Below, piece by piece: positions 1 to 6,677 of a stretch of 14,102 bases of DNA. The stretch comes from an uncultured Collinsella sp. (GTDB taxonomy: Bacteria > Actinomycetota > Coriobacteriia > Coriobacteriales > Coriobacteriaceae), in NCBI GenBank assembly GCA_900541195.1, contig UQIY01000050.1:1-14102 (forward strand). Reading direction: 5' to 3'. Numbering within the stretch: the stretch's first letter is position 1; every line of letters starts with the position of its first letter. The notes under the pieces are model-generated. The model was not told the origin of the DNA, made no database searches, and worked only from the letters and a program-made list of their open reading frames with translations. Made by a program: the position numbers and the translations under genes.

Positions 1-73
1 GATTAATGGATGGAAACGGATGTTCTATCGGGACACACATTTTGTCCTATAAGCCCAGGAGGACGGGTGCGGT

Positions 74-119
74 CTAAACAAAATGGCCCGCGCATCACAC
101 ATCGATGCACGGGCCATTT
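74..119 (-). terminator. Intrinsic terminator of lacE1
   Basis: Read on the minus strand just after the lacE1 stop, the sequence AAATGGCCCG pairs perfectly with CGGGCCATTT (110-119 with 81-90). After one mismatch an inner GCAT/ATGC pair extends the stem, leaving a 9-nt loop. The RNA then runs into TTTTGTTT (minus strand, about 83-76). This is the standard stem plus U-tract form and closes the lacG1-lacE1 unit. In the remaining bases 1-73 I see no gene; there is only a short GGACA/TGTCC inverted repeat near 31-47. Confidence 0.8.
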
Positions 120-151
120 ATTGTCTGCGAGCGGCAGGTGGTGTCAGCGTC

Positions 152-1912
152 TTATGCCTCGAGGTTTTCCTCGATCCAGGCGACGGCACCCTTGGGATCC
201 TTAGTGAGGTCGATGTACTGTTTGCCCTTGGGCGACAGCAGCGTGATGCCCAGGCGGTCGGTGTCGGCCTTCATCTCGTTGTAATAGGTGCGAACCTGCG
301 GAGCCAGGACGATGACGTTGTACTGGTCCATGATGGCGTAGTGGCTGCCGTAGGCACCGGCGTTGGCGGTAATGTCGATGCCCAGCTCGTCGGCGCCTTC
401 CTTAAGCGCGTTGGCGAGCAGTGCAGAGGTGCCGGCGCCAGCGCACAGAACCAGAACCCTCAGATCCTTGCCCTTAAGGGCGGACGGAGCTGCGGAGGCC
501 TCGGTGGCAGAAGCGGTCTCGACAATAGGAGCCTCAACGGCGGGGGCGGCAGCGGTCTTGACGGCCTTGGTCTCCTCGGCCTCTTCTTCGGCCAGGGTCT
601 CGGCCTCCTGCTTGCACAGGACGTTGTCGTAGGCCTTGCAGAACGGGTAGTAGATCAAGAAGTCAACGACCAGCAGGACGACAACCAGGACCAGAGAGAT
701 CGGCTGGAAGTTGGTGTCGATGAAGGTGCCGATCGGTCCGGGGAGTGCCCACGGCATGGCATAGATAAAACCGTTCATGCCCAAAAAGTCGATGAAGAAC
801 TTACCAATGAGGACGTTGGCCACGGGGACAAACAGGAACGGGATCAGGAAGTACGGGTTGAGGATGATGGGCGCGGCGAACAGCAGCGGCTCGTTGACGG
901 CGAACATCACGGGTACGACAGAGGCTTTGCCGACGGCCTTGAGCTGCTTGGAGCGCATAAAGAGCAGGAAGATGATCGGGACAATGAACGTGGCGCCGGT
1001 GCCGCCGAGTTCGCCGATGTAGTTACCGAAGTTCTCGGTCAGGGCGAGGGCGGGGTGACCGCCGGCCTGCAGCGTGGCGAGGTTGGTGGTGATGTTGCCA
1101 AACAGCGCGGCGTTGAGGGCAGGCTTAACGACCGAGGGGCCGTGGATGCCCATGAACCAGAACAGCGGGATCATGAACCAGATGAGGGCGAGGCCGGCGT
1201 AGGAATCGGCAGCGGCGAACAGCGGGCTCACCAGCGTGGAGATGACGTTGGCAAACGGGACGGCCAAGCAGGTGCGGCAGATAACGTCGATGACGGCGAC
1301 AAACAGGATGGAGAAGCTGAAGGCGAAGATGTCGCGGAAGTTCTGGGCGATGGCGCCGGGGACTTCTTTGGGCAGCTTGATGGTGATGTCTCGCTTAATG
1401 CAGAAGGCATAGATGTTGACCGTGGCAAATGCGGCGACAAAGGAGCTCAGTAGGCCCTTGGTGCCCATGTTGTCGGTAAAGAACACCGAGACATCGGCGC
1501 CGTCGATCTTGGCACTCGTCTGGGTAACGGCCAAGATGAGCATAGCGCACATGGCGGCGACCATGGTGCTCGTGGCGTTGATGGCCTTGCCGGCAGGCAT
1601 GCGGCGGTTCTTGGAGCCGGTCAGCGCGCTTGCGGTGGTGCCGGCGACCATGATGCCCACGACGCCCATCGTGAAGTTGTAAACCTTGTTGCAGAAGTTC
1701 ACGACGTCGACGTTCCACCAGTCGGGCAGCGTAAAGCCGCCGACCGTGGCGACAACGCCCGGCAGGGTCGAAATAAGCAGGAAGACAGAAGAAGACAGGA
1801 TGATGGGCATTGCTGCCAAAAAGCCGTCTTTAATGGCCTGAAGGTAGATGTTCTTAGAGACCTTGTCGAAGTACGGCTGACCTTTCTCCAAGAACTTAAC
1901 GATCGATTCCAT
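152..1912 (-). CDS. lacE: PTS lactose-family EIICB transporter (first copy)
   Basis: Membrane permease and phosphotransfer subunit of a lactose/cellobiose-family PTS; it imports a beta-galactoside and phosphorylates it at C6. The 586 residues hold a polytopic EIIC domain (about 1-430) with the family motifs GIHGPSVVKP (255-264) and NEPLLFAAP (340-348). An Ala/Glu-rich linker (about 433-480) follows, then a C-terminal EIIB domain whose LVLCAGAGTS loop carries the phospho-cysteine Cys490. This length and IIC-IIB order are normal for LacE, and no EIIA domain is fused, so LacF must act in trans. The start is supported by AGAGGAG (1921-1927) 8 nt upstream of ATG. It lies downstream of lacG1 in the same transcription direction. 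Lactose as substrate is inferred from the neighbouring LacG and LacABC; the sequence alone would also allow cellobiose-type sugars. Confidence 0.93.
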   Translation of the reverse strand: MESIVKFLEKGQPYFDKVSKNIYLQAIKDGFLAAMPIILSSSVFLLISTLPGVVATVGGFTLPDWWNVDVVNFCNKVYNFTMGVVGIMVAGTTASALTGSKNRRMPAGKAINATSTMVAAMCAMLILAVTQTSAKIDGADVSVFFTDNMGTKGLLSSFVAAFATVNIYAFCIKRDITIKLPKEVPGAIAQNFRDIFAFSFSILFVAVIDVICRTCLAVPFANVISTLVSPLFAAADSYAGLALIWFMIPLFWFMGIHGPSVVKPALNAALFGNITTNLATLQAGGHPALALTENFGNYIGELGGTGATFIVPIIFLLFMRSKQLKAVGKASVVPVMFAVNEPLLFAAPIILNPYFLIPFLFVPVANVLIGKFFIDFLGMNGFIYAMPWALPGPIGTFIDTNFQPISLVLVVVLLVVDFLIYYPFCKAYDNVLCKQEAETLAEEEAEETKAVKTAAAPAVEAPIVETASATEASAAPSALKGKDLRVLVLCAGAGTSALLANALKEGADELGIDITANAGAYGSHYAIMDQYNVIVLAPQVRTYYNEMKADTDRLGITLLSPKGKQYIDLTKDPKGAVAWIEENLEA

Positions 1913-2020
1913 AGTTCACGCTCCTCTTTGCATGAAATCTTAATGGCATGGACGTTGAAAACCTATATGGTCTCCCGCTTGCTAAAAGCCCGGGTGCAGG
2001 CGGGGTCGGTCCCAGGGGGA

Positions 2021-2067
2021 GAGAGGGGAGCGGCTGGGTTTGTATCGCATAGGGCCGCTCCCCTCTC
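2021..2067 (-). promoter_or_regulatory. Long hairpin between lacG1 and lacE1
   Basis: A perfect 14-bp inverted repeat (2021-2034 GAGAGGGGAGCGGC against 2054-2067) encloses a 19-nt loop in the 176-bp gap between the lacG1 stop and the lacE1 start. On the minus strand it is followed by a C-rich run, not a U-tract, so it is unlikely to be a complete intrinsic terminator. A role as a 3' stabiliser or processing site that sets the lacG1:lacE1 ratio is inference. Confidence 0.6.
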
Positions 2068-2088
2068 GGGGGAAAGCGAGGCGATGCG

Positions 2089-3531
2089 CTACTGCGCGTC
2101 CGCCATAGTGTCGGCGAGCTCCTTGTACCAGAGTGCCGACTGCTTGATGTAGCGTTTTTGCGTGTCGAAGTCGATGTAGAACAGGCCGTAGCGCTTGTTA
2201 TAGCCGTTGGCCCACGAGAACTGGTCCTGCAGGCTCCAGATAAAGTAGCCCTGGACGTCGACGCCCTCGGCGCGCGCCCGGAGCACCTTCTCCATGTGCT
2301 GGTCGACAAAGTCGATGCGCTCGGGATCGGCGACGATGCCGTTTGCGTCGGGCTCGGGGTCCTTGTGGCCCAGGCCGTTTTCGGTGATATAGATGACGGG
2401 GAGGTTGGGATAGGTGGCGCTGATGTGCTTGAGCGTGTCGTAGAGGCCTTGCGGGTAGATGAGCCAATCCCAGTCGGTGGTGGGGATACCCGGCATATCG
2501 ACCTGCTGCCCGACGCCCTTAAACTTAAAGCACGAGGTGCCCTTGTCTCCGGTGCCGTTAAAGCTGTTGGTGGACTCGCCATCGTAGGCGGCGATAAACG
2601 CCGACTGATAGTAGTTGAGGCCGAACATATCGTTGCGGGGCGCCGCCTTGGCGAGCTCCTCCATGTCGCTGTCCTCAACCGTAAGCGTGGCGTTGTTGGC
2701 ACGCAGAATCTCGTTGATGAGTGAGAGGGTGCGCGCGGAGTAGTGACCCAGGAAGGCGCCGTCCATGATGAAGTCGGTGTAGAAGGCGTTGTACAGGTCG
2801 GCGGCGTGCTGGTCGGCGGGCGAGTCTGTGGCAGGATATGCCGGCGTCAGGACGTTGACCATGCCAATGCGTCCGCCCAGGTGCTCGGTCTCGTCAAGAT
2901 CCTTATACAGGTTGACGGCGCGGGCGTGGGCAACGAGCTCGTTGTGCTGGCTCTGGATGCCGCTCGTCACATCAAAGTGATGGTTGGGCGGGAAGTTGCC
3001 TTGGATGTATTGGGAGTGCGAGAGGCTGATGAGCTCGTTGATGGTGAACCAATTCTTGACCTCGCGGAACTCGCGGAAGCAGAACTCGGCATAGCGCACA
3101 TAGGCGTCGACGGTCTTGCGGTTGAGCCAGTCGCCCTGGTTGAACAGGGCGGCGGGGGAGTCAAAGTGATGCAGGGACACATAGGGCTCGACGCCATACT
3201 TTTTGCAGCAGGCGAACAGCTCGTGGTAGTGCTTAACGCCCTCGGCGAGGGGCTCGGCATCGTCGCCGTTGGGGAAGATGCGGGTCCAGGCGATGGACAC
3301 ACGGATGGCGTTGAGTCCATGCTCGGCAGAAAGGCGGATATCCTCCTCGTAGCGGTTGTAGAAATCACTGGCCGGGTCGGGCAAAAAGCGACCCTGGGCG
3401 ACAAGGTAATCGTCCCACATGGTCTTACCCTTGCCTGCCACCTTCGTGGAACCTTCCGTTTGGTACGCGGCGGTTGCGGCGCCCCAAACAAAGCCCTTCG
3501 GCAGCTGCTGTACGCGGTTTAGCAAAGACAT
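2089..3531 (-). CDS. lacG: 6-phospho-beta-galactosidase (first copy)
   Basis: Cytosolic glycoside hydrolase family 1 enzyme that cleaves lactose-6-phosphate to glucose and galactose-6-phosphate. Numbered from this start (480 residues), TINE holds the acid/base Glu166 and ITENG the nucleophile Glu384. The C-terminal QFSWANGYNKRYG segment supplies Ser439, Lys446 and Tyr448 at the positions of the phosphate-binding Ser428/Lys435/Tyr437 of Lactococcus LacG. The following Trp440 matches Trp429, the residue associated with galactose rather than glucose 6-phosphates. The length is normal. A second in-frame ATG lies 6 nt upstream (3537), but the AGAGGG Shine-Dalgarno is 9 nt from the chosen ATG and only 3 nt from the other. 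It is the first gene of the lacG1-lacE1 unit, with LacI operators upstream. Confidence 0.92.
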   Translation of the reverse strand: MSLLNRVQQLPKGFVWGAATAAYQTEGSTKVAGKGKTMWDDYLVAQGRFLPDPASDFYNRYEEDIRLSAEHGLNAIRVSIAWTRIFPNGDDAEPLAEGVKHYHELFACCKKYGVEPYVSLHHFDSPAALFNQGDWLNRKTVDAYVRYAEFCFREFREVKNWFTINELISLSHSQYIQGNFPPNHHFDVTSGIQSQHNELVAHARAVNLYKDLDETEHLGGRIGMVNVLTPAYPATDSPADQHAADLYNAFYTDFIMDGAFLGHYSARTLSLINEILRANNATLTVEDSDMEELAKAAPRNDMFGLNYYQSAFIAAYDGESTNSFNGTGDKGTSCFKFKGVGQQVDMPGIPTTDWDWLIYPQGLYDTLKHISATYPNLPVIYITENGLGHKDPEPDANGIVADPERIDFVDQHMEKVLRARAEGVDVQGYFIWSLQDQFSWANGYNKRYGLFYIDFDTQKRYIKQSALWYKELADTMADAQ

Positions 3532-3650
3532 ATGCATACACCCTCTCGTCTCGCTGTTCGATATTGTGCGTTTGCGCTCAGGAGGCTCCCTGGTTAGCGT
3601 TCAGCGGTGAAAAAGCCCGATAAACACTATCTTAAAATGATTAGAACCAA

Positions 3651-3668
3651 AATGAGCACGTGAACATT
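3651..3668. promoter_or_regulatory. LacI-family operator O1a
   Basis: The 18-bp imperfect palindrome AATGAGCACGTGAACATT is centred on CG, as LacI-family operators are. Its two half-sites read AATGAGCAC and AATGTTCAC. It lies between lacG1 and its divergent LacI-type regulator, 22 bp centre-to-centre from O1b, so two repressor dimers could bind the same helix face. Assignment to the regulator at 3873-4910 is inference from position. Confidence 0.7.
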
Positions 3669-3672
3669 TGAC

Positions 3673-3690
3673 AATGAGCACGTTAACATC
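3673..3690. promoter_or_regulatory. LacI-family operator O1b
   Basis: AATGAGCACGTTAACATC repeats O1a with two changes. Its half-sites are AATGAGCAC and GATGTTAAC around a central CG. It falls just downstream of the candidate lacG1 -10 box, where a bound repressor would block the start. It aligns with operator O2b of the second module, including the TGG that follows both. Confidence 0.7.
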
Positions 3691-3699
3691 TGGCTGGGA

Positions 3700-3728
3700 T
3701 GTATAGAAACAAAACAACTTCAAACAGC
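3700..3728 (-). promoter_or_regulatory. Candidate lacG1-lacE1 promoter
   Basis: Minus strand: -10 TATACA (3705-3700), 17-bp spacer, poor -35 GCTGTT (3728-3723). The -35 position touches the end of the 34-bp repeat element, and the expected start near 3693 is at operator O1b. A weak -35 next to an activator-like site would fit activator dependence, but the boxes alone are not strong. Confidence 0.35.
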
Positions 3729-3761
3729 TGCGAACGGTTGTATTTGTTCGGTAAGCGGTTT
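3728..3761 (-). promoter_or_regulatory. 34-bp phased direct-repeat element facing lacG1
   Basis: On the minus strand this reads AAACCGCTTACCG, an A-rich middle, then AACCGTTCGCAG. The two ACCG cores are exactly 21 bp apart. The element aligns without gaps to those at 8688-8721 (facing lacE2) and 9874-9907 (facing lacF). It sits upstream of the LacI operators with respect to lacG1 and 4 bp before the -35 box of the divergent regulator. Direct repeats spaced 21 bp are known for AraC-type half-sites; the actual protein is unknown. Confidence 0.6.
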
Positions 3762-3764
3762 TGA

Positions 3765-3794
3765 TTGACAGAAGTTTTCATGTTGTGGTATATG
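3765..3794 (+). promoter_or_regulatory. Promoter of the first LacI regulator
   Basis: Consensus -35 TTGACA (3765-3770), 18-bp spacer and -10 TATATG (3789-3794) give an expected start near 3801, immediately ahead of operator O1c. The 335-bp gap 3538-3872 is otherwise accounted for by the operators, the 34-bp element and the opposing promoter; I see no small gene in it. Confidence 0.6.
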
Positions 3795-3804
3795 GCTCGG
3801 GTAT

Positions 3805-3822
3805 CATGAGCACGTTATCGAT
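3805..3822. promoter_or_regulatory. Candidate autoregulatory operator O1c
   Basis: CATGAGCACGTTATCGAT keeps the ATGAGCAC half-site of O1a and O1b exactly, while the other half is degenerate. It lies in the presumed untranslated leader of the LacI-type regulator, directly after the expected start. Binding there would give negative autoregulation. Confidence 0.45.
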
Positions 3823-3872
3823 GTATGTACGATGCGCCATGGGCGCGGGGAATAGTTGGGAAGCAGGTTAGC

Positions 3873-4910
3873 GTGGAAGGCATGGCTCAGCAGACAAGGA
3901 ATGGTCATTCGGCGAGCGCGGCAGAGGTTGCGGCGCTCGCTGGCGTGAGCCGCCAGACTGTGTCTCGCGTGGTCAACGGTATGCCCAACGTGACGGAAAA
4001 GACGCGCAAGCGTGTGCTGGCCTCCATGGAAGAGCTGGGCTTTCGTCCCAATTTTGCTGGAGCGGCGTTGCGCGGCGGGTCGTATCGTTCTATTGGCCTG
4101 TGCATGTACAACATCACACGTGTCGGTAACCTGGCGACGCTCGAGGGTATCATGCAAGCGGCGCGCGAGCACGATTTTGCCGTCACTATGATCGAGATGG
4201 GCGGCGACAAGCCCTATACACTTGCCGATGCCTCGCGCCGCATGGTCGAGCGACCCGTCGACGGCATGATTCTCAACATGAACCGCATGGCTCCCGATTT
4301 TGAGGAGTTTGTTCCCCAGCCGGGAGTGCGAACGGTCATCCTGTCCATGTATGCGCATCCGCGCTGCACGACGATCGACTCCGACCAGTATGGTTCGTGC
4401 GAGCTGTTGACCAATTATCTGCTGGAACATGGTCACTCGAATATGCGGTTTGTGGCGGGTCCGGAAAACTCGATTTCCTCGCGTTTTCGTGAGGCCGGTT
4501 GGCGCGATACGCTGGGTCGTGCTCATGTCGATGCCGCTCCGATGCTGCGTGGCGATTGGAGTGCGGACAGTGGGTACGCCATGGGCGAGCGGATTGCGGC
4601 CGAGGTGCTTGCCGGCGGGTCGCAGGCGCCGACTGCCGTGCTTGCGGCAAATGACCAGATGGCGCTGGGCGTTATCGCCGCGCTCGAGAACGCGGGCCTG
4701 TCCGTGCCCGACGACGTGAGCGTGGTTGGTATCGACGACGCACTCGAGGGACTTGTTCCTCACAATCGACTGACGACGCTGCGATTTGATTTGCGCGGTG
4801 TCGGTAAGCTTGCGTTTGAGGCGGCGATTGGAGAGAGCTCGTCTATCGAGGCGATTCATGTGCCGAGTACGCTGGTCGAACGCTCGACTGTTAGGGACAT
4901 ACGGGGTTAG
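3873..4910 (+). CDS. LacI-family transcriptional regulator (first module)
   Basis: DNA-binding repressor with an N-terminal LacI helix-turn-helix (AALAGVSRQTVSRVVNG), a hinge region PNFAGAALRGG and a periplasmic-binding-protein-like effector domain (for example VLAANDQMALG and VSVVGIDD). About 345 residues, normal for the family. The recognition helix begins SRQTVSR, so the position matching LacI Tyr17 is Arg. I chose the GTG at 3873 because AGCAGG lies 5 nt upstream; ATG 3882 is possible but GGAAGG would be only 1 nt away. ATG 3825 has no Shine-Dalgarno and lies too close to the promoter. Divergent from lacG1 with shared operators, it probably senses a galactoside or its phosphate. This differs from the DeoR-type LacR of firmicute lac operons. 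Confidence 0.88.
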   Translation: MEGMAQQTRNGHSASAAEVAALAGVSRQTVSRVVNGMPNVTEKTRKRVLASMEELGFRPNFAGAALRGGSYRSIGLCMYNITRVGNLATLEGIMQAAREHDFAVTMIEMGGDKPYTLADASRRMVERPVDGMILNMNRMAPDFEEFVPQPGVRTVILSMYAHPRCTTIDSDQYGSCELLTNYLLEHGHSNMRFVAGPENSISSRFREAGWRDTLGRAHVDAAPMLRGDWSADSGYAMGERIAAEVLAGGSQAPTAVLAANDQMALGVIAALENAGLSVPDDVSVVGIDDALEGLVPHNRLTTLRFDLRGVGKLAFEAAIGESSSIEAIHVPSTLVERSTVRDIRG

Positions 4911-4918
4911 GTCCTACT

Positions 4919-5068
4919 CCGTTTGTCTCGATTTGTAACAGGTAGACGGTCAAAAGCGGGCTACGTGTTACAGATTTAGATTCTTCGGAAAGAGCAATCC
5001 TGTTCGTCTCAATCTGTAACAGCTAGGACCAAAAAACTCGGCTAGATGTTACAGATCGAGACAAACGG
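4919..5068. repeat. Two tandem palindromic units inside a 22-bp inverted repeat
   Basis: The outer arms 4919-4940 and 5047-5068 are inverted copies with one mismatch in 22. Within lie two 55-bp units, 4926-4980 and 5007-5061, at an 81-bp period. Each is an imperfect palindrome with 20-nt arms close to TCTCRATCTGTAACAGSTAG (16/20 and 18/20 arm matches) and a 15-nt loop with a CAAAA core. The array lies between the convergent ends of lacI1 and lacG2. It has the form of a REP/BIME or small non-autonomous element; there is no ORF inside. Confidence 0.75.
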
Positions 5069-5079
5069 CTCCCGACCTG

Positions 5080-5123
5080 AACAAAAAGGTCGGGGGCGGC
5101 GCGCCGTGTGACGTGCCGCCCCC
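5080..5123 (-). terminator. Terminator after lacG2 with an overlapping alternative hairpin
   Basis: On the minus strand GGGGGCGGC (5123-5115) pairs with GCCGCCCCC (5100-5092) around a 14-nt loop, followed by GACCTTTTTGTTC. This is a plausible intrinsic terminator for lacE2-lacG2. A second stem, 5071-5078 with 5087-5094 (CCCGACCT/AGGTCGGG), shares bases 5092-5094, so the two cannot form fully together. For plus-strand transcripts from lacI1 neither stem has a U-tract. Confidence 0.6.
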
Positions 5124-5171
5124 GGCTGAGAAATGGGGACAGGTTATGTGGGCGGGTAACCCCGCAAGCCG

Positions 5172-6611
5172 CTAGTCCAGACGACGGGTCTGCGCTACGT
5201 GCTTATACCAGTAGGCGCTTGCCTTGGGCGTGCGCTTCTGGGTTTCAAAGTCAACGTAGAAGAAGCCATAGCGCTTGTTGTATCCGTTGGTCCAGGAGAA
5301 CTGGTCCTGCAGGCTCCACAGGAAGTAACCGCCCACGTTGACGCCCACCTCCATGGCCTTGAGCAACCAGCGCAGGTGCTGCTCGATGTAGTCGATGCGC
5401 GGCTGGTCGTCCACAAAGCCGTCTTTGTAGGGATCCTTGTAGCCCATGCCGTTTTCTGTAATGAAGATCTGCTTATAGTTGGGGTAGCGCTGCTTAATGT
5501 AGACGAGCAGATCGAACAGGCCCTCGGGATAGATGATCCAGTCCCAGTCGGTGGTGGGGATGCCAGGCTTGTTCACATGCTCGCCAATACCCTTAACGCG
5601 CCAGCGGCCGGTGCCCTTCTCGCCCGTACCGTTGTGGTGCAGGTCGTTCTCGCCATCGTAAGCCTTCAAAAAACGGCACTGATAGTTGTTAACGCCCAGG
5701 TAGTCGTTGTAGAGCGCGGCGTCGCGCATAATCTCGAGGTCCTCGTCCAGAATCTCGATGGTGCCGCCCGAGACGGCAGCCAGGCGGTTGGCGCACTCCA
5801 AGGTGTCAGGCGCGTAGTCGCCGCGGAAGGTGGCGTCGAGCAAGAACTGGTTCTGCAGCACGTGCTCGTTGTTGGCGGCCTTGATGTCGGCGGGGTCGTT
5901 CTCGTTGAGCGGGTACTTAAACTCCAGCGACTGAATGACCCCGATCTTGCCCTTAAAGCCGCCGTTGTGGAAGGCCAGCACGGCCTTGGCGTGGGCGAGC
6001 ATCATGTTGTGCTCGCACTGGAAGGCTTCGGCAAGATGTGCCTTGACGCCACCGGGGAAAGTGCCCTCGATGTAGGTGTTGGAGGCGTCCGCCCAGATCT
6101 CGTTAAAGGTGAACCAATAGGTCACCTGGTCGGCGTACTCCTTAAAGCAGAAGGTGGCAAAGTCCACAAAGGCGTCGATGGTCTCGCGGTTGAGGAAGTC
6201 GCCCTTCTCAAAGAGGGACAGCGGCGTATCGAAGTGATGCAGCGTGACAAACGGCTCAACGTGGTGCTTGTGGCACTCGGCGAAGAGGTCGTGGTAGAAC
6301 TGGACGCCCTCGGGGTTGATCTCGCCGGTCCCGTTGGGAAAGATGCGGCTCCAGGCAATGGAGAGACGGATGCCGTTGATGCCAAACTCCTCGCACAGTT
6401 CCAGGTCGACGGGGTACTGGTTGTAGAAGTCCGAAGCGGGATCGGGGGAAAAGCGCCCCTGGGCCTCCAGGAAGTCGTCCCAGGCGACCTTGCCCTTACC
6501 GTGAGTGCGGGTCGCGCCCTCTACTTGGTAGGCAGCGGTGGCGCCGCCAAAGACAAAGTCCTCGGGAAACTGCGCAGGCGGGTTAGTGACGCTAGCAGGG
6601 TTAACGGACAT
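5172..6611 (-). CDS. lacG: 6-phospho-beta-galactosidase (second copy)
   Basis: GH1 phospho-glycosidase of 479 residues, the same fold and role as the first copy: hydrolysis of the phosphorylated disaccharide made by the PTS. FNE contains the acid/base Glu171 and ITENG the nucleophile Glu386. QFSWTNGYNKRYG supplies Ser439, Lys446 and Tyr448 for phosphate plus the galactose-type Trp440. The two LacG proteins share most motif blocks (for example IPTTDWDW and SLQDQFSW) but differ widely elsewhere, so this is an old paralogue, not a recent duplication. It lies downstream of lacE2 across a 66-bp gap that contains a hairpin. Its Shine-Dalgarno is weak (TTGGATC before ATG), suggesting lower translation than lacG1. 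A different beta-galactoside preference is possible. Confidence 0.92.
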   Translation of the reverse strand: MSVNPASVTNPPAQFPEDFVFGGATAAYQVEGATRTHGKGKVAWDDFLEAQGRFSPDPASDFYNQYPVDLELCEEFGINGIRLSIAWSRIFPNGTGEINPEGVQFYHDLFAECHKHHVEPFVTLHHFDTPLSLFEKGDFLNRETIDAFVDFATFCFKEYADQVTYWFTFNEIWADASNTYIEGTFPGGVKAHLAEAFQCEHNMMLAHAKAVLAFHNGGFKGKIGVIQSLEFKYPLNENDPADIKAANNEHVLQNQFLLDATFRGDYAPDTLECANRLAAVSGGTIEILDEDLEIMRDAALYNDYLGVNNYQCRFLKAYDGENDLHHNGTGEKGTGRWRVKGIGEHVNKPGIPTTDWDWIIYPEGLFDLLVYIKQRYPNYKQIFITENGMGYKDPYKDGFVDDQPRIDYIEQHLRWLLKAMEVGVNVGGYFLWSLQDQFSWTNGYNKRYGFFYVDFETQKRTPKASAYWYKHVAQTRRLD

Positions 6612-6634
6612 AATGATCCAATCGTCTAAATCGA

Positions 6635-6668
6635 AGGGCCAGCCGGTCTTGGATGGTCGGCTGGCCCT
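6635..6668 (-). terminator. Hairpin between lacE2 and lacG2 (possible attenuator)
   Basis: A perfect 11-bp stem, AGGGCCAGCCG (6635-6645) with CGGCTGGCCCT (6658-6668), has a 12-nt loop and lies 9 bp after the lacE2 stop. On the minus strand the stem is followed by TCGATTT, too short a U-run for a full terminator. Partial termination or 3'-end protection of lacE2 mRNA is the likely effect. Confidence 0.55.
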
Positions 6669-6677
6669 GAGCGTTAC

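Noticed and set aside
83..1453. Long plus-strand open frame opposite lacE1
   Set aside because: It is antisense to a gene with clear PTS motifs. Its product is Gly/Asp/Val-rich with no recognisable domain, the usual shadow of a high-GC gene. The same applies to 2743-3522 and 2158-2724 opposite lacG1.
3804..4859. Minus-strand 351-codon frame opposite the first LacI gene
   Set aside because: Arg/His/Ala-rich antisense shadow; the plus-strand protein has an intact LacI helix-turn-helix and effector domain.
5199..6629. Plus-strand open frame almost as long as lacG2
   Set aside because: Antisense to a GH1 gene with both catalytic glutamates; composition is shadow-like, without motifs or a convincing ribosome site.
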